Counted from the stretch's first letter, positions 1 to 11,595 are shown. The stretch: DNA of 64,000 bases from Theropithecus gelada (GCF_003255815.1 NC_037671.1:157795333-157859332); one strand, 5' to 3'. The notes: generated from the letters alone by a model not told the origin. A program made the numbers and translations.

Positions 1-873
1 TTGCTGGAGGTCCACTCCAGGCCCTGTTTGCCTGGGTATCACCAGCGGAGGCTGCAGCACAGCAAATATTGCAGAACGGCAAATGTTGCTGCCTGATCCT
101 TCCTCTGGAAGCTTCATCTCAGAGGGGCATCCAGCTATATGAGGCGTCAGTTGGCCCCTACTGGGAGGTGTCTCCCAGTTAGGCTACTCAGGGGTCAGTG
201 ACCCACTTGAGAAGGCAGACTGTCCATTCTCAGATCTCAAACTGCGTGCTGGGAGAACCACTACTCTCTTCAAAGCTGTCAGACAGGGATGTTTAGGTCT
301 GCAGAAGTTTCTGCTGCCTTTTGTTCAGATATGCCCTGCCCCCAGATGTGGAGTCTACAGAGGTAAGCAGTCCTCCTTGAGCTGTGGTAGGCTCCACCCA
401 GTTCAAGTTTCCCGGCCACTTTGTTTACCTACTGAAGCCTCAGCAAAGGCAGATGCCCCTCCTCCAGCCTCACTACCACCTTGCAGTTCAATCTCAGACT
501 GTTGTGCTAGCAGTGAGTGAGGCTTTGTGGGCATGGGACCCTCCAAGCCAGGCACGGGATATAATCTCCTGTTGTGTCATTTGCTAATACCTTTGGAAAA
601 GTTCAGTATTTGGGTGGTGGTGTCCCAATTTTCCGGGTACCATCTGTCGTGACTTCCCCTTGGCTAGGAAAAGGAATTCCCCAACCCCTTTCTCTTCCCA
701 GGTGAGGTGATGCCCCATCCTGCTCTTTGGCCTGCCTCACCCACTGTCCAACAAGCCCTAATGAGATGAACCTGGTACCTCAGTTGGAAATGCAGAAATC
801 ACCCATCTTTTGCATTGCTCAGGCTGGGAGTTGTAGACTGGAGCTGTTCCTATTAGGCCATCTTGGAACCTCC
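1..873 (-). mobile_element. L1 (L1PA-type) 5' UTR, antisense, continues beyond left edge
   Basis: Read on the minus strand, this is the start of a primate L1. The 5' terminus lies near 873, where the L1 opening phrase (CCAAGATGGCC followed by the AGGAACAGCTCC motif) can be read in reverse. The rest is the roughly 0.9 kb internal-promoter 5' UTR, and ORF1 would lie left of the window. In the family this region holds an RNA polymerase II promoter for L1 and an antisense promoter pointing outward, here rightward on the plus strand. The YY1-type core near the 5' end (856-868) is intact. The 67-codon open frame at 384-587 lies inside the UTR and is not a gene. Subfamily is not resolved. Confidence 0.93.
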
Positions 874-885
874 TTCCAAAAGTAA

Positions 886-1035
886 TTTTTTATTTTATTT
901 TTTAAACAGAGTCTTGCTTTGTGCCCAGGCTGTCATGAAGTGGCGTGATCTCTGCTTACTGCAACCTGTGCCTCCTGAGTTCAAGCGATTCTTCTGCCTC
1001 AGGCTCCTGAGTAGCTGGGATTACAGGAGCATGCC
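886..1035 (-). mobile_element. Truncated Alu fragment (antisense)
   Basis: A T-rich stretch (886-904) is followed by the reverse complement of the Alu 3' monomer, including the phrases for CCTGGGCACA and the GTAATCCCAGC region. The match stops after about 130 bp, so the element is 5'-truncated. It sits immediately outside the L1 5' end. It has several differences from young Alus. Confidence 0.8.
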
Positions 1036-1039
1036 CTCA

Positions 1040-2830
1040 ATATTTTTTCAAAAAGGCAGTTTTGGGATTTATATATTGGTTTCACTTATTTATTCATTGG
1101 ATCACTTTCTTATTAATTCTATCCTTATTAATTCTTTTGTGATATTTATTTGTTCATTTTTTAACTCAACACACGTTTAATTCATTTGTTTTCAATCTTT
1201 CTGTTTATTAATAAAATATTTAGCACTATATATGTCTTTTCTCTGGACACTGTTAGCTATATAGACGTTTTATAATTTTAGAATAAATTTTCTCTTTGAG
1301 AAAGTTGGTGTTAAGAATTTTCCAATTTCTAGGAAGTGGGAGCACTTTGTTGTTGCCTTCTTTTAGTTTCTAGTTTTGTTGCATTGTGATCAGATAATGT
1401 TTTCTGTATTAATTTTATGTTTCGAAATGTGCTGAGATTCTCTGTATTGGCTAGTATGATTCATGTCTGTAAAAGGCTTATGGGCACATGAAAACAAAAT
1501 GTGCTATTATTTCCAGGATTTAGTACTTTCTATATGTCATCTGTATATATGACATAATAATATTAGTAATAATATTAATATCATATCCTGATATTAAATA
1601 TTGTTATGCAAATATATAAGGGATGACTAATATTTTTTCTACCATATAAGTGACTTGATATTTCTTGATATTCTTGATATTTCTAGCTGCCAAAAGGATT
1701 TTATTTTTTAAGTCCAGTGACTTTCCTAAAAATGTTCAGGGTTGAATATCCATTACACATGACCTTTTCTTTGTATTTAGACTCCTGCTTTTGTTTTATT
1801 TTAGAAAAATTTTCTTAAATTGTAGCTTTAAACATTTGTTCTGTTACATATTCCCTCTTATACAGACTCCAATTATGCATATTATGTGTCTCTGTCTTCT
1901 TTTACTATTTTCTATTTCAACTTTCTAATTCTTTTTAACTATTTATCTTGATTGTATTTCCTTTTTCTCATTTCTCTCTTGTGTTCATTACTATTTTATT
2001 GTTTATTCTACTGTTTATTCAATTTTGAGCTCCTTCTAATTTCTTCCTTGTTTCATTTAACTTATTTTTAGTACTTCCATGTTAACTAATGCTAGTTTAT
2101 TTATTACCACTGTGTATCCATCTCTTCCCTAAGTTCTTGATCTTCTGTTTTGTGCTCTTCTTTCACAGAGGCCACTACTAAAATAACTTTTAAAAATATG
2201 GCACAATATTTGCTTAAAATTCAATCTGTTACATAGCAACATTTTCTATGGCTTCTCTGCATAGATGTTAATTCCTTCTAATGGTTTATTATTAAATAAA
2301 CTGAGTGTTTGTGGACTAGCTATAAGATGAGTTTCCTGCAAGTGGAGATGGGACAAAGTAGTGCTCTAAGTTACCAGGGTATTGCTTTTTTGTTTTTCTG
2401 ATTACACAGGCCCTGTCTTATCCTCAGTTAGCACAAACCTAGATTGCTTCATGTGAACATGGGTTGCTATATGATTGCTTTTGTATATTCTTCTCTTTTC
2501 TTTTTCTGAACTAATCATTCTTTTTAATTGTGGGTAAGGGATGGGTGGCTTCTGCCTTCAACCAGCTCACTCCTATTTCTGTACTCCCTTAAGATTTTGA
2601 TCCTCAGGCATAATTCCCTACTTCAAGAAGTACATTTTGGTTTTGCATTCAGAAGTCTGCTGCCACCATGCATTCACCACTGTTCTTTATTCCTCTCCAT
2701 GAAGCTTTTGCATGAACTCTACTTTTCAGCAGTCTTTAGACATTGGGTAGCTCTTTCTGTTGTTAAAAACAACATTTGTCCATTCGGTTTTAGTTTTGTT
2801 TGTTTTCTTTCTGATAGTACCCAAAAATAA
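1040..2830 (-). mobile_element. Old L1 (L1M-type) fragment, antisense, probable
   Basis: This AT-rich block contains degraded antisense versions of L1 ORF2 endonuclease-region phrases. One example is TTGCATTGTGATCAGATAAT at about 1,378-1,397, which matches the 'not a white signal' position where younger L1s read TGTGGTCTGAGAG. Later parts (about 1,690-2,000) resemble ORF1-region sequence such as CCAATTATGCATATTATGTG. The 2,400-2,830 part is more doubtful and could be 5' UTR or unrelated. No usable reading frame survives. Subfamily is unknown. Confidence 0.55.
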
Positions 2831-3165
2831 AGGAGGAGAATCCTCAGTATACATTGCCATGTCTATACCAAAGTTGATAAATTCTCAAGTGACTCCAACC
2901 AGTAGCTTCTAGGAATGTTGCATTAATCCTACAGAGTAACTAAATATTTGATGCGTCATAGCAAATATCCAATTTTATTTTTTGTATTTTTCTGTCCAGT
3001 TTCCCTTCCCTCATACTGTAGCTATGATGGGCCCATAAATTTCATCACCATACTTCCTGAATACAGGGGTGGACACATGATTTTATCTCTTTAGGTAAAG
3101 CACTTAGCCCAGTTTAGGCACATGACCCAAACAGCATCAATCAGAGCTCTTTGGTGACATTTTTT
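2831..3165. other. Unassigned intergenic sequence
   Basis: Mostly AT-rich. Part of it (3,060-3,160) has the feel of an old interspersed repeat with the phrase ATCAATCAGAGCTCTTTGG, but I cannot name the family. No coding or RNA signal is seen. Confidence 0.4.
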
Positions 3166-4183
3166 AAATATGCATTTTTAAATTTTATTTCACCAGTTTT
3201 TAGGGAACAAATGATTTTTGTTTACATGAATAAGTTCTTTAGAAGTGACTTCTGAGATTTTGGTGCAACTGTCACCCAGTGTACACTGTACCCAGTATGT
3301 AGTCTTTTGTCCCTCATCCACTACCCACCCTTCCTCTAGTCCCCAAAGTTCATTATATCATTCTTATGCCCATGAATCCTCATGGCTTAGCTCCCACTTA
3401 TAAGTGAGAACATACAACATTGGGCTGTCCATTCCTGAGTTACTTCACTTAGAATAATGGCCTCCAACTCCATCAAAGTTCCTGCAAAGGGTATTATTTT
3501 GTTCCATTTATGTGTGTGTATGTGTGTGTATATTTATATATATCACATTTTCTTTATCCACTCCTTGGTTGATGGGCCATATTTTTGCAATTGCAAATCA
3601 TGTTGTTACAAACGTGTGTGCATGGGTTTAATATAATGACCTCTTTTCCTCTGGGTAGATACCCAGTAGTGGAATTACTGGATTGAATGGTTGTTCTACT
3701 TTTAGTTCTTTAAAAAATCTTCGTACTATTTCCATAGTGGTTGTACTACTTTATATTGCCACCAGCCATGTAAAAGTGTTTCCTTTTAACTGCTTGTATG
3801 CCAACATCCATTACTTTTTGATTTTTAAATTATGGCCATTCTTGCAGGAGTAAGGTGATATCTCATTGTGTTTTTTCTTTGCATTTTCCTGATAATAAGT
3901 TATTTTGAGCATTTTTTTCATTTCTTTTTTTTTTTTTTTTTGGCTGTTTGTATATCTTCTTTTGAGAATTGTCTATTCATGTCCTTCTCTCACTTTTTGA
4001 TGGGATTATTTGTTGTTATTGTTGTTTTTTCTCACTGATTTGAGTTGCTTATAGTTTCTGGATATTAGTCCTTTGTTGGATGCATAGTTTGCAAATGTTT
4101 TCTTCCACTCTGTGGGTTGTGTATTTACTCTGCTGATTATTTCTTTTGCTGTGAAGAAGCTTTTTAGGTTTGCTGAAAATCAG

Positions 4184-4594
4184 TCATCTGTAAATATTTG
4201 GCTTTATTGGGTCCTCTATTCTGTTCCATTGGTCTATGTGCCTATTTTTATACCAGTACCATGCTGTTTTGGTAACTATAACCTTGTAGTATAATTTGAA
4301 TTCAGGTAATGTGATGTTTCCAAATTTGTTCTCTTTGCTTAGTATTGCTTTGGCTATGCAGGCTCTTTTTTGGTTCCCTATGATTTTTTGGATTGTTTTT
4401 TCTAGTTCTGTAATGAATAATGATGATGTTTTGATGGGAATTCCTTTGAATCTGTAGATTGCTTTTGGCGGTATGGTCATTTTTGCAATATTGATTCTAC
4501 CTATCCATGAGCATGGAATCTGTTTGCATTTGTATGTGTCATTTATGATTTCTCTCTGCAGTGTTTTGTAGTTTTCCTTGTAGAGATCTTTCAC
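4184..4594 (-). pseudogene. L1 ORF2 remnant, post-RT segment
   Basis: A 136-codon minus-strand open frame encodes a recognisable L1 ORF2p segment downstream of the reverse-transcriptase domain. Landmarks include INIAKMTIPPKAIYRF (about residues 34-49), a TELEKTIQKIIGNQKRA stretch, ITLPEFKLYYK, and TKTAWYWYKNRHIDQWNR near the C-terminus. The intact protein is about 1,275 residues, so this is a fragment with no start of its own. It is a fossil and not an expressed gene. Confidence 0.85.
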
Positions 4595-4818
4595 CTCCTT
4601 GGTTAACCATATTCCTAAGTATTTTATTTTTCCTGCAGCTGTTGTAAAGGGGATTGAGTTCTTGATTTGCTTCTCAAGTTGGTCATTGTTGATGTATAGC
4701 AGAACTACTGATTTATGTACATTGATTTTTTTATCCTAGAACTTTACTGAATTCATTTATCAGATCTAAGAGCTTTTTGGATGAGTCTTTAGGGTTTTCT
4801 AAGTATACAATCATACCA

Positions 4819-5052
4819 TCAGCCAACAGCAACAGTTTGACTTCCTTTTTTTCCAAATTCGATGCCATTTATTTTTTTCTCTTGTCTGATTGCTCTGGCT
4901 AGGACTTCTGGTACTTTGTTAAATAGAAGTGGTGAAAGTGAATGTCTTTGTCTTGTCCTGCTTCTCAAGGGAAATGCTTTAAACTTTTCTTTTGCAACAT
5001 GATTATAAAGCGTATCAGGGTGGAGATAATTTTTCTTCTTTCCAGATTTCAA
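4819..5052 (-). pseudogene. L1 ORF2 remnant, reverse-transcriptase palm segment
   Basis: A 77-codon minus-strand frame contains an RT-palm phrase (SLSPLLFNKVPEVLARAIRQ, around residues 39-58), the LSPLLFN block of L1 reverse transcriptase. The catalytic aspartate pair that should follow is not intact: the frame continues QTVAVG where an FADD-type motif would be. This is a dead copy belonging to the 3,166-5,085 element. Confidence 0.8.
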
Positions 5053-5085
5053 GCTACAAGCCCAGTGCTGCTTGTGGTTATTTTT

Positions 5086-6424
5086 ACCTCAATATGGGAA
5101 AAGGCTTGCCTGAGAATGAAGAGATGAAGAGAAAGAGGACAATTACTAATGATATGGCCTGAGTGTCTGGATCTAACTATGCCTGAAACTATAGTCTGGT
5201 ATTTGTTGTTATATAAGTCAATACATTTTATCTTTTAGTTGAGCTAATTTGAATTGGAGCTTACAATTGGATAGTATGACTGGTTCCAGAATCTGCAAAT
5301 TTCCAGCTTTATCACTGACTTAGAGATTTTGTTCTAAAATTTAAAACATTTCATATTATTTTGACTATGTAGATTATAATTTGTATTATAAGATGTATAA
5401 TTTGATTTATAATTTGATTTCTATATATATTTATGTATTTCTAGTCTAATCATACATATTATAAATCAAATTATAAATACCAACATATTTTTAAAATGTG
5501 ATTTCTTATTATGTTTTATTTAAATTATACTTTCATAAGTGCACAACTTTATCTTAATTTATTTTCTTTAATTGCATCATTGAAAGCCATTCTTATATTT
5601 CTATGAGCTGAATCAGTTTATTTAAAGGAAATTTACTAGAATAAGATTTCAAATATTTATGAGATTTTCTGAAGAATGTGAAATAATCTTTCCACCATTT
5701 TGTTTTCCTTTAATGTGTTCTCTCACATGTAGCCCTGATTTTCAGAATACATCCCCAATAATTTGCTAATAATTAAAATATGGCTAGGTGGCATCATTAC
5801 TTTCAGAAAGAAGAACACTTATAGCCTTGAATACTTAGGAGGTAAACTTGCTTTTGGTGACGTGCAATGCCAAACCAGTGGTTATTTTGCTCTCAGGTTA
5901 GAGCCAGAAGGAAATATTTACAACTCTTTGCACCATGAAAAGCTTGAGCAATTATAGATGCTGGAGGTCATTCCACCTCCAATGACTACTTGGTGGGAGG
6001 AGTGGCTTTTTCAGAGACTGAGGATGAAAAGAGACAGTATAAGATCAGAGTTCCTTATCGAAAAGCAGGACTTACAATCTACATCTCTGGTGTCTTTGGT
6101 CATTCTGTCTTTGGTCATTAAGCAAGAATTCATGTATGAACAATGCAAGCAAAGTTGTACTTCAAAATCAGGTAGCTCTTGAATTCATCTTAATTTTATT
6201 ATCATCCACAGGAATCCTACAAATAAATAATTGCCCTTTTATTGAAAAGTGGCTGACTTCCTGATAAGCACACTGGCTTTTGCATGATTTCCACATGTCT
6301 TAATTTAATCAAAATGTATGTCTAAAATAAAATAGAATTTGGTCAATATCCTTAATATTAACTTCTTTGAGTCTTGACTACATGCTTAAACTCTCCTAAT
6401 ATATTAGACAATAATTTTTAGATT
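5086..6424. other. AT-rich intergenic sequence, no recognised element
   Basis: No repeat family is named with confidence. The 5,130-5,270 part resembles the end of an old repeat. Two consecutive short frames (5,763-5,957 and 5,958-6,182) share a frame across one TAG, but nothing in the peptide is recognisable. An AT-rich inverted repeat at 5,405-5,478 is listed separately. Confidence 0.5.
5405..5478. repeat. 16-bp perfect AT-rich inverted repeat
   Basis: The arm ATTTATAATTTGATTT at 5,405-5,420 is answered by its exact reverse complement AAATCAAATTATAAAT at 5,463-5,478, with a 42-bp AT-rich loop. The flanks hold further near-copies of the TATAATTTG word (5,373-5,405). It could extrude as a hairpin. 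No transposon ends are evident. Confidence 0.8.
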
Positions 6425-7038
6425 AAGAAATTATCAACCATTTTGGAAGACAGTGTGATGATTTCTCAAGGATCTAGAACTAGAAATAGCATTTGGTCAG
6501 CGATCTCATTACTGGGTATACACCCAAAGGATTATAAATCATGCTACTATAAAGACATATGCACACGTATATTTATTGCAGCACTATTCACAATAGCAAA
6601 GACTTGGAACCAATCCAATGTCCATCAGTGATAGACTGGATTAAGAAAATGTGGCACATATACACCATGGAACACCATGCAGTCATAAAGAAGGATGAGT
6701 TCATGTCCTTTGGAGGGACATGGATGAAGCCGGAAACCATCATTCTGAGCAAACTATCGCAAGGACAGGAAAACAAACACTGCATGTTCTTAATCATAGG
6801 TGGGAATTGAACAATGAGAATGCTTGGACACAGGGCGGGGAATATCACACACCAGGGTCTGTCATGGGGTGGTGGGAGGGGGAAGGGATAGCATTAGGAG
6901 AAATACCTAATATAAATGACGAGTTAATGGGTGCAGCACACCAACAGGGCACATGTATACACATATGTAACAAACCTGCACGTTGTGCACATGTACCCTA
7001 GAACTTAAAGTATACTTTTTTTAAAAAAGAAACTATCA
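6425..7038 (+). mobile_element. 5'-truncated L1PA 3' end with target-site duplication
   Basis: The sequence starts inside the ORF2 C-terminal region. It continues through the ORF2 end (6,559-6,810 still reads WIKKMWHIYTMEHHAVIKKD-like peptide) and the 3' UTR (ACCTGCACGTTGTGCACATG, TACCCTAGAACTTAAAGTAT), and ends in a short A-rich tail. It is flanked by AAGAAATTATCA (6,425-6,436) and AAGAAACTATCA (7,027-7,038), an 11-of-12 match. The junction GATT|AAGAAA fits the L1 endonuclease preference. It is a retrotransposition product of primate age and encodes nothing intact. Confidence 0.93.
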
Positions 7039-7079
7039 TTCAAAACATTCAATAGTATATTATGCCTCTGAGTATTTTC

Positions 7080-7215
7080 TTTTTTTTTTTTTTAAAGTAG
7101 AGACAGGGTTTCACAATGTTGGCCAGGCTGGTCTTGAACTCTGGACCTCAAGTGATCCACCTGCCTCGATCTCCCAAAGTGCTGGGATTACAGATGTAAG
7201 CCATCATGCCCAGCC
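7080..7215 (-). mobile_element. Alu left-monomer piece (FLAM-like or truncated), antisense
   Basis: A run of T (7,080-7,093) leads into the antisense Alu left monomer: GTAGAGACAGGGTTTCAC, CAAAGTGCTGGGATTACAG, and an end at ATGCCCAGCC. Only about 120 bp of Alu body is present. It is either a free left monomer or an Alu that ended at the central A-rich linker. Confidence 0.88.
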
Positions 7216-7867
7216 TTACTATGCATCTTTCATATGTGTAAATTTCTTATACATTAGGAATTTACATGCTGAAATAAGTGATTGTGGAAACAATTATATA
7301 TCTTTAATAAGTAAATCCTATTTTTGAGAATATAAGTAAAAATTAATAGTTACCTCTTTACATAATACTTTACCCAAAATAAAAGAGTGAGACATGGTGG
7401 TAATGTTAAATGCTGGGTAGTTAAGCTCTTCTAAGTGTTCATCAAATTAGAATGAGTGTCCGGAGTCCCATACTAATGGATCTGGGCTGGTAGGTCTGTG
7501 CTATGTCTCAGAGAGAACTTGTTGGAGAACAGAGTGGTCCCTGCAAGCCAGCACTAACAGTATCCCAAGGTTCCCAGCTATAAAATTACTTCCAAATCCA
7601 CACTTTCTTTTCCATTCTCAAGACAAATGGGTGTATGTGCCTTTGCCTTTCCTCCAGTCACTGTGGATACTCATTGTGATTAGTTTTCTCCTTGCAAGCT
7701 GTCCACATTGTTGATTTTACCCTGATTTAAACTTACAAACATGTTTGGATAGGGTAGCATAGGCCATATGGGGAGCCAGAGTGCGGCTCAGGGTTTCTCA
7801 GGTGTAACATTTTTGGAAATGATATGCATGACTCAAGATTTGGAAGGAAGATTGAAATGAGAGCAAA
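7216..7867. other. Unassigned intergenic sequence
   Basis: AT-rich to 7,460 and then closer to average composition. No open frame, repeat consensus or RNA gene is recognised. Confidence 0.5.
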
Positions 7868-8125
7868 GCATTTGTTGAATGCTTACTAACTGCGAGGCAC
7901 TGTTATTGGCACTTTACATGTACTAAAGCATTTAATTAGCATACCATAGTTTAAAATAACAGTACCTTTAAGGTTAACACTGATATATTTCCATTTTACA
8001 GTAGAAGGAATTCAGCACTAAAACAAATCACTTAACTTCATACAGCTAGTAAGCAGTAGACTGGAAATTCAAGTCTTGGCAATTTGGCCTCAGGGTACAG
8101 GCTTTTAACCACTATATTTTACTTT
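7868..8125 (-). mobile_element. MIR SINE, antisense
   Basis: The antisense MIR phrases run in order. They are a GAGGCACTGTTATTGGCACT start, TTTACATGTACTAAAGCATT, the ATTTCCATTTTACAG core, the CATACAGCTAGTAAGCAG box and a TTTTAACCACTATA end. About 25-30% divergence is visible, as expected of this ancient tRNA-derived family. Confidence 0.85.
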
Positions 8126-9589
8126 CTGCAATGTGGTGCTCAATCCTCCTCAATGGTTTTTAGGATACTACAATATGAAGCAGTATTGGAAGAAAGAAAA
8201 GGAAGATTGACCCCTAAAAATAAGAAATCAAGGAGCTAGAAGGTGTTACAGAGGAAGAGCTGGGAGGGAAACAACTATAAAATTTGCCAGCCCCTCCCTC
8301 AGTCCCGCCCACCAAACACACATTTTTCTCTTTTTCTCTCTCTCTAATCATCCTGAGGCAGCCTGGGAAGAAGAAGAAGTAAGCAGAGAACATGCAAGAG
8401 ACTAAAGAAACTCTTATACTCAATGGAGAGTGAATTTCAAATACAAATGATTCAAAGGCCATCGAGCCAAACTGAGAAAAGATTTTCAAGAACCAAACCA
8501 TGCACTCAGTTGCCAGACAGGAAAAATTCATAGCTACTGCTTTCAACCCTAGCAATTCGGCTTGAACCCAGTACAAACATAGCTTCTGTGGTAAGTAAGT
8601 GGACACAAAAACTGAAAAATGATTTAAAGCAATATGCAAAGTGTTCCTCATTAAATTTAATTACCTTGTATCTAAACACATTAATGTAATTTAGGAAAAG
8701 GGAGTTTTCACGTGGAAATACATGCTAAACTTTCCCTAGTTTATGTAGTGTAAACTTCCAACATAAAAACAGAAAATTTAACTTTTTGCACTGTTTTATG
8801 GTGAAGATGTTTATTTGTCTTTTAATTTATCAGTATGGCATTGGTCAGTTCAACACTGAAAGGACCAGGTGCAAGCAAGAAGAAAATGATAAGGCACTGC
8901 CTCGAATGAACTTTAAAATAACTAGAGCTTTTCCTTTGCTCTCTTTTTTTCTTAATCTTTTAATGCTATTAATAGTATTCCAGGTACTTCTGGTGAGACT
9001 AAATATTGAGAATGATAGAGTGGAGTATTCTAAAGATATGATGTAAACATTGTGTTGGGCAGGGAACCCAGGAATGTCTGAATCACCTGCCAGACCAAAA
9101 ACTCCTTCCTGGGACCTGGGAGAGATACATGTATAAGAAAATGACTGGTAAAAGCAAGAATTAAAGCTTTTTATTATTAGCTAGTCTAATAATTGCCTAA
9201 TGCAGAACTTCAATGAGTTAGGAAGGATAAAGCACAGGAGTCCTTTTCTTTTTATTATAAGTAGGCCCAAGTCACCAAAACCAAAGCACGTCAGATGTGA
9301 TCTTTATCTACTTCAACCCTAAAGACCAAACCCAAGCCTCAGATCTTACCACTGCAACATAGTAAGAGATCGATCCAAAGCACAGCCATCAACACCAGAG
9401 AAGAAGAAGAGAGCAAGGGACCAAGAGATCATTTCCTAGACAAGAACAGCAACCCTGGGCTTGACTGCCATGTAGCAAAAGAATAAACATTCTGAAGATT
9501 TAAAAAGAAGAAGGAGGAAGAGGAGGTGGTGGCCAGAGCTGGTGAGAGTGGTCCTGAATTTCCTATCATTCTGACGGAATAAAAGGAAC
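8126..9589. other. Unassigned intergenic sequence
   Basis: No repeat family is recognised. A 145-codon minus-strand open frame (8,214-8,651) and an 86-codon plus-strand frame (8,786-9,046) have no recognisable domains and low-complexity stretches, so I treat them as chance. A purine-rich patch lies at 9,500-9,530. Confidence 0.5.
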
Positions 9590-10140
9590 AGATGACTGCT
9601 GAGTGGTGAGTGCTATGAAGAAAATAAAGCAGGCTAAGGTGACAGAAAGTGAAAGCACAGCAGTGTCTCTTTTAGTTATTGAAGACAGAAAGAGTCTCTA
9701 AGGAAATGACATTTAGGTAGATACCTAAACTATATGAAGGAGTAACTCCACTAAAGATGTGGGAAGAATGTTCCAGCAAATGGGACTACCAAGTGTAAAG
9801 CCTCGATACAGAACAAGCATAGACTGTTTTGTGATGAGCAGCAATTCCAGCATGGGTGGAGAAGGCTGAGGAAGGGGAGAACACTAGGAGATGAGCCTGG
9901 AGTGGAAGGCAGGGGCCAGATGAGGGAGGACTCTGCAGTCTGTGCAAAGGAGTTGGGATTTTATTCTTACTATAATGGAAAGCTACTGGGAGATTTTCAA
10001 GCAGGATGCAAAATATGAATGTATTTGCTTTTAAAAGATCACTCTGATGGTTTTGCTGAGAACAGGTTTCAGGAGAGAAAGCAAGAATGGAACTCGGGAG
10101 ACCAATTAGGAGAATGTTCTTGCATTCATTTCAGAGATGA
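9590..10140 (-). mobile_element. L2 LINE fragment, antisense
   Basis: The plus strand carries the antisense of the L2 3' region. Landmarks are GTGCTATGAAGAAAATAAAG (9,610), AATGTTCCAGCAAATGGGA, GGCAGGGGCCAGATGAGGGA (9,909), GATTTTATTCTTACTATAAT and AAAGATCACTCTGATGG (10,035). These appear in the order of the family consensus. The copy is old and encodes nothing. Confidence 0.8.
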
Positions 10141-11264
10141 TGGGAACATTGACTAATGACTCACACTAGAGATGGACTGTCTTCCTTGAGAAGCAAGCTT
10201 AGCAAAGTGTCAGAGACATCCTGCCAGCACCATCGTGATGCTGTTCTGCTAGTCTTTGGCCACTATGTAGCCACATGGGAACAATGAGCCAATCAGTTCA
10301 GTCTCCCATGACCTTTTATGAAGTCCTGTTTGATGTTGACTCCAGAAGCTTCTGCTAAGGATCAATAAAGGATAAGAATATTCTTCAACAGTAACACTCT
10401 ACGGTGTCTCCAATTGTTACCTTCCATTCTATTTTCCATCTGGATTTATGTTCCGCTCTACTTTTGCCCAGTTCACCAGAAAGAGTTATACAACGAATAC
10501 AAGTTACAACAAAGTCCAAGAAACTCAACGCCAACATAAATGCCTGATGTTTCCTGTCACCCTACAAAATTTACAACACAGTCCCCCTTATTATCAAACT
10601 TACACAGATAAAGTCTCCGCAATGGGCTGCACCCTTACTCAACTTTTCCCCAAAATAAATTAAATTTTCAAGAAAATGAATCTTCTCTCCTTTGATTCAC
10701 TGAGAAATGAAGGGCTGCAATATTAACACCTTTACATCCAGGCCATCTCCCTGCCATTTACTCCCATTCTTTCACTGGAACCTGTGTAGCAACTTCAGCA
10801 AATTACAAACCTGGCCATTTCAACTGTAAGTTTGTTATATTTTTCACTTTCCCCAAATTCCACAGAATTGAAAGCACACATGAGTACATTACTAATCTAA
10901 CCCCATATCCATTCACATTCAATAATAAATTATTCAAGTGTCACTGCATTTATGCAATAGGAACCTTTTTAAGAATAAGTGCCTGAAACCCACAGATGTC
11001 CCACAACAGCCTCTCATCAAACTCAGAATAAAATAACTCCAGGCCATGGTCTCCAGGGGCCCACATGACCTCAGCCCGCCTACCTCTCCTACCCATCCTC
11101 TCTCACAGCCTTTCATTTGGCACGTGCAGCCACGCACAGGGTGACCACCTCCTCCTAGTTTACCCAGAACTTTCCTGTTTTTAGCATTTAAAATCCTGTG
11201 TCCTGGCAACCTTCTGACTCCCAGGTAAACTGGATAGCTGGTTACCCTATCGTGGGTGTTCACG
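10141..11264. other. Unassigned intergenic sequence
   Basis: Sequence of average composition. A GATCAATAAAGG motif near 10,360 is a possible poly(A)-signal string but has no gene around it. The 156-codon minus-strand frame at 10,934-11,404 runs into the neighbouring L2 and is not considered a gene. Confidence 0.5.
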
Positions 11265-11595
11265 TAGGCTGGTTTCTCTGCATGGAACATTCTTCTCCAA
11301 GATACTTCTATGGCTTGTTCCTTCTCATCATTCAGTTCTCTATTCAAATAAATCTTTTCGGAAGGGCCATCCCTAACCACCTGTATTATTATTAGTAGTA
11401 CCATTTATCAGTGGGCATCTAACAATATATCTTTCCCTTTTCCATTTAATTATTTATTGTATGTCTCCTCTAACATGTAAACTACATGAAGTGCCAGTGC
11501 TATATCTTCTCTGGTGTATCTCTGCCACTAAGAACTGTGTTTAACACATGGCAGCCTCTCCAAAAATACTTGTTGAGTGAAAGAATAATTTTTTA
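11265..11595 (+). mobile_element. L2 LINE 3' end, sense
   Basis: This reads in L2 sense order: a TGGAACATTCTTCTCCAAGA start, TTCAGTTCTCTATTCAAATA, GGGCCATCCCTAACCACCTG, TATTGTATGTCTCC, and an end of the form TACTTGTTGAGTGAAAGAAT, the terminal TGTTGAATGAAT repeat of L2. It lies opposite in orientation to the L2 at 9,590-10,140. Confidence 0.82.

Larger units (their letters stand above)
3166..5085 (-). mobile_element. L1 (L1PB/L1MA-age) 3' half, antisense, internally deleted
   Basis: Reading the minus strand from 5,085 leftward gives the ORF2 reverse-transcriptase palm region, then the post-RT region, then the ORF2 C-terminus, and finally 3' UTR near 3,170-3,400. The plus-strand phrases GGGTAGATACCCAGTAGTGG and CTCCCACTTATAAGTGAGAA are the classic antisense landmarks. 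Around 4,165-4,190 the reading jumps from the C-terminal region to the post-RT region, so a piece of ORF2 is missing. The copy also lacks everything upstream of RT. It is older than the L1PA copies elsewhere in the window. Confidence 0.88.

Noticed and set aside
5763..6182. Two adjacent in-frame open frames separated by one TAG as a decayed gene
   Set aside because: The peptide is not recognisable and the surrounding sequence is AT-rich without other gene signals. A single stop in 420 bp is not unusual enough.
8214..8651. 145-codon minus-strand open frame as a gene
   Set aside because: No domain or motif is recognised, Ser- and Phe-rich low-complexity patches are present, and there is no promoter or splice context. 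Length is within chance expectation for 64 kb in six frames.
10355..10370. AATAAA as a gene end
   Set aside because: A single hexamer in AT-rich DNA with no upstream exon or frame; expected often by chance.
10934..11404. 156-codon minus-strand open frame as a gene
   Set aside because: It overlaps the L2 at 11,265-11,595 and has no recognisable domain.
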